Source of the DNA: Bidens hawaiensis
Lineage: Eukaryota > Streptophyta > Magnoliopsida > Asterales > Asteraceae
Direction of reading: 5' to 3'
Assembly (NCBI GenBank): GCA_021521415.1
Contig: JAIQDT010001653.1
Location: 124,001 to 188,000, forward strand
Length of the DNA: 64,000 bases
Positions 58,331 through 64,000 of this stretch are shown here, piece by piece. The notes under the pieces were generated by a model. That model saw only the letters and a program-made list of their open reading frames with translations. It was not told where the DNA came from and did no database searches. Positions within the stretch are counted from its first letter, which is position 1. Every line of letters starts with the position of its first letter. The translations under genes were made by a program, and so were the position numbers.

Positions 58331-61300
58331 ATCATCTAAATGTAAAGAAGTCACATAATTGGGCCCCCAAATCAAAGAAATTGTCAATTTCCAGCACTTT
58401 TTTATGAAATAAAACTTGTAAATAATTTTGAACATGTTGGTACCAAAATTAGTGACACAACCGATTCAAGAAATTGAACACAAAAGCTTCTTATTTGTTC
58501 TTTTATCAATCGTTTTTCAGGAAAACAAAGACCAATCAAGTCAGCACATGCATTAAATAGTATTATAACATGTTTGGTGAAACCAGTCCCAGTTTACAAC
58601 CAAACCGCCGGTTTGATATCGGTTTGAGAACTCCTCCCTTAAAACCGGGTTGGCTTATTTTTTAGCGCAATTGTGAGTTGGCTACTTTTTAATTGGGAAA
58701 CTGCATAAACCTAACCAAGTAGGTTTCAAACCGTCCCAATACCTTTTCTTTGGACGTCGTGTCAAAATCGAACTGGTTTGGGCAAAAACTGGTTTTCGCC
58801 ATGTTTGACCTACCCGAACCTAACCAATTTGGGCCTAGAATTCGTTTTATGCACCCCTCTAAGGCTCTAATTTGTTCAATGGATTCATGGAGAGATCCTC
58901 ATATTGGACCAATTCAACAAGACATGCCCAATCTAAATCAGCCCAATTTTAGTGAGCCCAAGTCAAGACTGGCCCACTATATTTTGGGCCCAACTTTTTT
59001 TTCATATAACAAGAAGGCAGGTTATACAAGTGTCGTCCCCTCTTTATCTAACTATCATTTAGTTAATAGTTAGGAAATTGTCATTATTTTATCTAATATT
59101 AATGATCCAAACTTCCTTTGTTTAGAATTAATATTTTTGTGTGTGTATGCATATATATTATCTTTTCTTGTTGATTGGAAATGTAAAGTAACATAAAACA
59201 CAAAGTGTGGAACATGTCATTCTCACTTATACACCTATGACCACTTTACATCCTCAATTGTTGCAATCTTTTTCTTGCTTTATTCTTTGCATCAACCCAG
59301 TCAAGAAAGATAGTTTGACCAGATTTTGACCAATCTAAATGCTCTAGCAAAAGATGAGAAAGTGAGATTCTTTATGCTCTTGCCAAACAGCCCACAAGGC
59401 CTGCTTTTGGTACATGCCATGCCATGCACCTCTTTTAAAATTCCTCAATTCCAAAACCAAAAAAGTCAACTTACCCATTTTTCAAAAGTTTATCTACTCA
59501 TGTCATTATCTACAAATTGTTACTTTAAGAATATTACACAAATTAGTCAATTACGCTACCCAACTTCTATATTTGCTTTTTTTTTTTCTTAAGATGAATC
59601 TGCTAGTGTCCATGTTTTAAACCTTTTTTTTCCTTTTTCTAATTTATTTATTTATTTATTTTACTAAACTTGCACATGCTATACAAGTCTGGAAATGCAG
59701 TGTTATATGTCTTTGTAACAGAAAGTATTAAAACAATATGTAAAACATGTAACATGTAAAGTAATGTGTAAGCTACGTTAGTTTCTCTATGTTTATACTT
59801 TTGTACAAAACGACTGAGATAGGGAAGATATTTACTAATGAACAAGAGACAAATTCTTAATTTTATGTGTAACGAACCAAAGTGGATGGAGTTCTATTTG
59901 ATTTTCCTAAGCTATTTACTATTGATTTTCCGTGTGTCCCATATTTCTAAAAAGTGAACTTAGTGTATTTTGATGTTTTGAATGATGTCTAGTGACTTGC
60001 TAGTCTCATTGTTAATCTGGACACAATGGAGGTAGGACCCCTTGCAAACCAATCAATCAATCAGATATTTTATTTTCCTTTTTCTTCTTTTCTTTCTTTC
60101 TTTTAATTAATGTTCTGTTTAAACCACTACACCCATTATAAGCTTAGTTAATTAATCCCTTCCGCATGCGTGATAGTGACACAACGTTAGTGAAAGCCAC
60201 TTTCTGTTGACCTTCCAAAGTTAAAATAGGCATAAGTACACATTTATGCATAACAGTTTGTCATATGTTCATTCTCATTACATTAGCATCTATCACATAT
60301 GTGATGGGATTCGTATGATCCATTTAAACACTTTCTAAGAATTATGAATCACGTGGTTCCTATTTTAAACACACTGACCCGTTAAATCCCTAAACTTGTT
60401 TAGTTCATATAGTTTACCAAAGTTCTTAGTTCCAACAATTCAAGCACATTAAAGTATAAATAAATATTTGACATGTTGGAACAAAGTTTTATCAATCAAA
60501 CTAATTAAAACACTACTTTAAGGACAGAACGACCTAAATACTTTTATCTAAGACCATCCCTCTAAACCTATTAACTTATATTTTCATTTAAACTTGTGTA
60601 AGTGGTTTTTAGGACAAGCTCTTTCCATGGTTGGTGATTATAAGTATATAACACTTTTATGCTAAAAGTTCTAATATGGGTCGAATTTGATCATAACAGT
60701 CAAGAATATACATATTTAATCTTAGCTCAAATCCAATATCACTAATTCTAGTAGATTATATACATCATTTGTGATGTTCTTAAATCAATTAACACCAAAT
60801 ATAGTGACATTATCATAATTTGGGGTTTAGGGCAATGTTCATCAAAGCCCCAAAAATTATCTATTTGATTGTTAACTTGTAAATGATACCAAAGACTTCG
60901 GATGGTTTTTAATCATCTTTAGTGATGACTCTGACCCAAAAGATGAGTCATACATTGCTATTTAACAAGTGTCTCAACAGTCAACCTAATTAATAAGATA
61001 ACTAGTTAACATCAATGTTAAGGATTTAGAGCATGAAATGCTTTCTAAATTGAGGATTTATGATTCCAACCACAATTGATGATTAGCCGCACAAAATATT
61101 CAAAAACTTAACTTCAATATGGCTAGGATTTTGGTGAATTTTGATTTAACTATTAACACCTGTCACTACACACACTAATGCACAAATTGGTGATGATTTG
61201 GGGATGAAACAAATGTTATGATACGTGACCTTCAACCAAGTACTTGAGCCTTTTCATTTGACTATTTAATTTGGGTAATGGTTTAGTTAATGGCAAGTGA

Positions 61301-62272
61301 CTACAAGAATGAAAGAGGGTGAGTCACTTGCAACACATATAAATAATCTTATATGTGGGGTGGCGGCGCAGATTTTGACCGCATATCAATCTCTTTATTG
61401 TAATTGAATATTTTTATTAAATCATTTCGAAAGTAAAAAAATAAAAAATCTTAATTCAATCTTGTTTTGCTAATTGTCAGTCGACATTAAGTTTGATGAT
61501 GAAGTACAATGCTTATTGTTGTTATCCACTTTGCCCGGTAGTTGGTCTTAAATAGTTATTGCAATTAGAAGTTCATCTACTAAGATTACTTTTGATGGGA
61601 TTTGAAACCTAATTCTTGAAGAAGCTACAAGACGTGAAAGTTTAGGTGAATCATCAGTCTATGTTGGTCACATAAGGCAAAGATAGAGGAAACAATGGGA
61701 CAATGTGAGCAGGAATAAGTCTTTCTTAGACTTGGGAAAAAGGGTGGGGTTTCGTTAATGTGTTAACACATTGAATACCAAATCAAGTGGGATCCATCCC
61801 TAAATGCGTCAATCAAAGTTTTTGTTTTTGTTTTTTTTTTGTTTGATTTAATATCTAGTTAGATAAGACTATCCGTTGTGGGGCTTCATTGGCCCTGAAA
61901 TCATCCTCTAATATTGCACCACATTGTGCCGGCTGGACGCTAACTATTCTTTGGATAAAACCCATACTTGCTCACTTGACTTTGTTGTAGATGAAGTCTT
62001 GCTCGTGAGCCACTTTTCCAAACATTCCCCTCCAATTTGCCCATTAGCGACCGTGAGTGGGCTAAAGCTTAGCCAATAGTATCCCTAATAACCTAGCGTT
62101 GTTGTGGTGTTCGTGAGTGACATGGCAAACTGTTCACACCCCCACCCCGGTTAACCTTACTACAACGTACAATTTATAGTATCTTATTTACATTATGTTA
62201 ACTTGACGCCTTAAGTTGACGTCTCTAATGTATTAAAGCATTCATAGCCCGTCCCTCATCCCATCATTATAA
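58331..62272. other. AT-rich intergenic sequence, nothing assignable
   Basis: About 3.9 kb. 58590-58870 carries repeated AACCGG/CCGGTTT motifs like the MITE interiors but no clear ends. 59220-59600 is a C-rich strand with several short frames and no domain. 60000-61400 has many simple low-copy words. No splice-consistent coding frame, tRNA or rRNA was recognised. Confidence 0.45.
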
Positions 62273-62525
62273 TCTACCTATATAATAAAAGACTACTTAC
62301 TTGTGCTACTTGTCACCCCCTTAGCCATTCTCATTTTTTAACATTTTTTCAAAAACATAAATTCAACAAATATTATTTTGGATCAGGTCAACTCATTTGA
62401 AATACTTCCTAAAAATTCGAATTCTTGTTGGTTTTGCGTGCCACTAAAGCACATGAAGGCAAATCATAATTTTCTCTTTTAAAATTTTCATCAATCACCC
62501 GTGTAATACACGGGCCTCAAACTAG
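62273..62525 (+). mobile_element. Mini-Helitron (non-autonomous)
   Basis: 253 bp. The 5' end TCTACCTATATAATAAAAG follows an A. The 3' end is CTAG followed by T, so it is inserted between A and T. A perfect 7-bp hairpin (CCCGTGTAATACACGGG, 62498-62514) lies 7 nt before the CTAG terminus. These are the defining rolling-circle Helitron signals. No Rep/helicase coding. Confidence 0.9.
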
Positions 62526-62845
62526 TTAGACTATTAAACACTACATTTCTCCCTCATGTTCAATTAAATAATATTATTTTATATATTTATCATTACAGTT
62601 TTCTCTTTACTCTACTCACAACCAATTCAACAAATATTAAAAAATAAATAGAGAAATTTACAAAAAAAAAAAAAACCATTATCTTTTGTCTCTCCATCAT
62701 ATAATTTACACTCAAAACCACTCAAATCCTACCTTATAATTTACGAACTTTCTTCACATAAATAAAGAAGATGTGTTGGAAATGCTCTTAATTTGGTAAA
62801 AGTAAAATTTGAAAGTGCGGTTAATAAAATTTTAGCATGGAGTAT

Positions 62846-64000
62846 TATTGAAGAGGTAGGTCCCAGCAGAGCCCAGTTGGACCCGCAAGACTCACCTTGA
62901 AGAGGGACGTCTGCGCAACGACCAACTGCTTCCGCAGGACCCACCATGCTCAGAGAAGACCTTACGCGCAGTACGCCAGCTGTTCCCGCAGGGAAAGCCT
63001 CCCAATGGTAAAGTACCCCGCTTGTTCCCGCAGTTGCGGATACAAGCCATCAGGGAAGGCTACCCGCACTGATAGCAAGGCTACACGCACAAGGCACTAA
63101 CTCGATACTTCAGTAATGTCACCTGAAGGAGTGAGCAAGGCGGGAATACTCCCGCCCAAATGAGCCAGTCCATATGCTTCTGGAAGATCTTTTGTACTAT
63201 ACCTGCCAAGATATGGGCAAAACAGACGATCTGACCAAAACAGCCCATGAACCAATCACAGGATGACAGCTCACCGACAACAGTACGAGGAGGAGCACCC
63301 TCTAGTACTGTTTGTCACTATTAGCCGCTGCCTACTCACCAACCCTTACTATGGGACGTGCGTAGCCTACAGTTGGTGGAACAGTGCATAGCCGGCAGTA
63401 AAGGAACAGTATACAGCCGGCCTTGTCACTATCGGCCGCAGCCTATCCACCAACCAGCATGGCTTGTGCGTAGCCCACTGTTGGTAGAACTGGAATACTA
63501 TTCAGCCGGCTGTACCTTCTTGGAAACCTACATTCGGCTATAAATACTCCAACACCTTGGAATGGTAAGGACATCATCTGATATCTCATTATCTTCTCTA
63601 GCAGCCTCTTAATATACACTTATATTCAGAGCAATCTAGTCTGATTCTCACGCCGGAGGGTGGTCACAAGGAGGAACCCCCCCCCTTCTCAGTGACGAGC
63701 TTACGGTGTCTGTTTTGCAGGTCACCTGAAGAACAACTTTCTTTGCTGGACCTCATCCTCGTGGGAAACATTTATTTAACCCCCAGATTATCCGTAATCT
63801 GCCCGGGGTCGATTAGTGTTTCTTCAATTATCTTTTAGCAAGCTAAGACGGGGTATCACAATACACACCTTTCAAGAAGATAAAAGGATTGTGTCCACCC
63901 ACCGATTTTATCGAAGTCGTTCTTCTCTTCCTTTTATTATCATCTTCACCCTTTGAAACACCCAAAAAGAGGATAGATTTACATGCAAACCAAATCTTCC
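62846..64000 (+). mobile_element. Partial LTR, probably Ty3/gypsy Tat-like, truncated by window end
   Basis: GC content rises sharply from about 62855. A TATA box (GGCTATAAATACTCC) is at about 63538-63552, and CACGCCGGAGGGTGGTCAC followed by a C run (63678-63687) and TTACGGTGTCTGTTTTGCAG resembles the R/U5 region of Tat-lineage LTRs. The left border is uncertain because no TSD partner is in the window. No coding domain is seen to 64000. Confidence 0.45.
63313..63510 (+). repeat. ~110-bp tandem duplication in the LTR U3
   Basis: TGTCACTATTAGCCGCTGCC (63313) recurs as TGTCACTATCGGCCGCAGCC (63424). Both copies continue with CCAACC, GTGCGTAGCC, GTTGGT and end in CAGCCGGC. U3 duplications upstream of a TATA box often carry enhancer sites; here that is inference. 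Confidence 0.75.

Noticed and set aside
58590..58870. Another MITE with AACCGG motifs
   Set aside because: Motif content resembles the MITEs but no inverted ends or TSD could be found.
59326..59620. Overlapping ORFs of 68-88 codons
   Set aside because: No domain, no homologous pattern, ordinary for AT-rich intergenic DNA.

Overview
This window is gene-poor plant nuclear DNA, almost certainly from a eudicot and most likely Asteraceae; that family-level guess rests on the look of the retroelements, not on a search. No intact protein-coding gene is visible. About 80% of the window is transposable elements, many nested, with target-site duplications (TSDs) that can be read directly.

Layout. (1) 1-5784: 3' part of a gag-only LTR retrotransposon on the + strand. 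Its gag is split by a 2,557-bp Mutator-like element (384-2940, perfect 9-bp TSD). (2) 6340-16084: a near-complete Ty3/gypsy element of Tekay/chromovirus type on the - strand, with both LTRs, tRNA-iMet PBS, PPT and a decayed gag-PR-RT-RH-IN-chromodomain. (3) 16085-20529: a kinase fragment and a PIF/Harbinger element (17640-19444). (4) 20530-23120, 39411-39955 and 54487-58330: pieces of a local tandem duplication of a non-retroelement unit that carries a short conserved reading-frame end. (5) 23121-27361: a degenerate Ty1/copia element. (6) 27362-39410: a ~2.1-kb solo LTR broken by a copia-like solo LTR, a complete gag-only element (28856-36193) and a Tekay-like solo LTR (36346-38309). (7) 39956-53720: a second Tekay-type element on the - strand with two nested solo LTRs and a deleted 3' end. 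(8) 53890-57862: three TIR MITE-like insertions, two of them hAT-like with 8-bp TSDs. (9) 62273-62525: a mini-Helitron. (10) from about 62846: a GC-richer LTR, probably Tat-like, running off the window.

The most interesting signal is a set of cis-elements shared by the pol-encoding and gag-only elements. These are the same tRNA-iMet primer site, an inverted repeat at the end of U5, a perfect 12-bp palindrome (GTATGATCATAC) about 430-480 bp from the U5 end in LTRs that otherwise differ strongly, and a 7-bp hairpin immediately before the PPT. The two gag-only elements also share a 3' internal block that the pol-encoding elements lack. This looks like an autonomous/non-autonomous partnership in which gag-only elements keep the signals needed to be copied by pol supplied in trans; that conclusion is inference.
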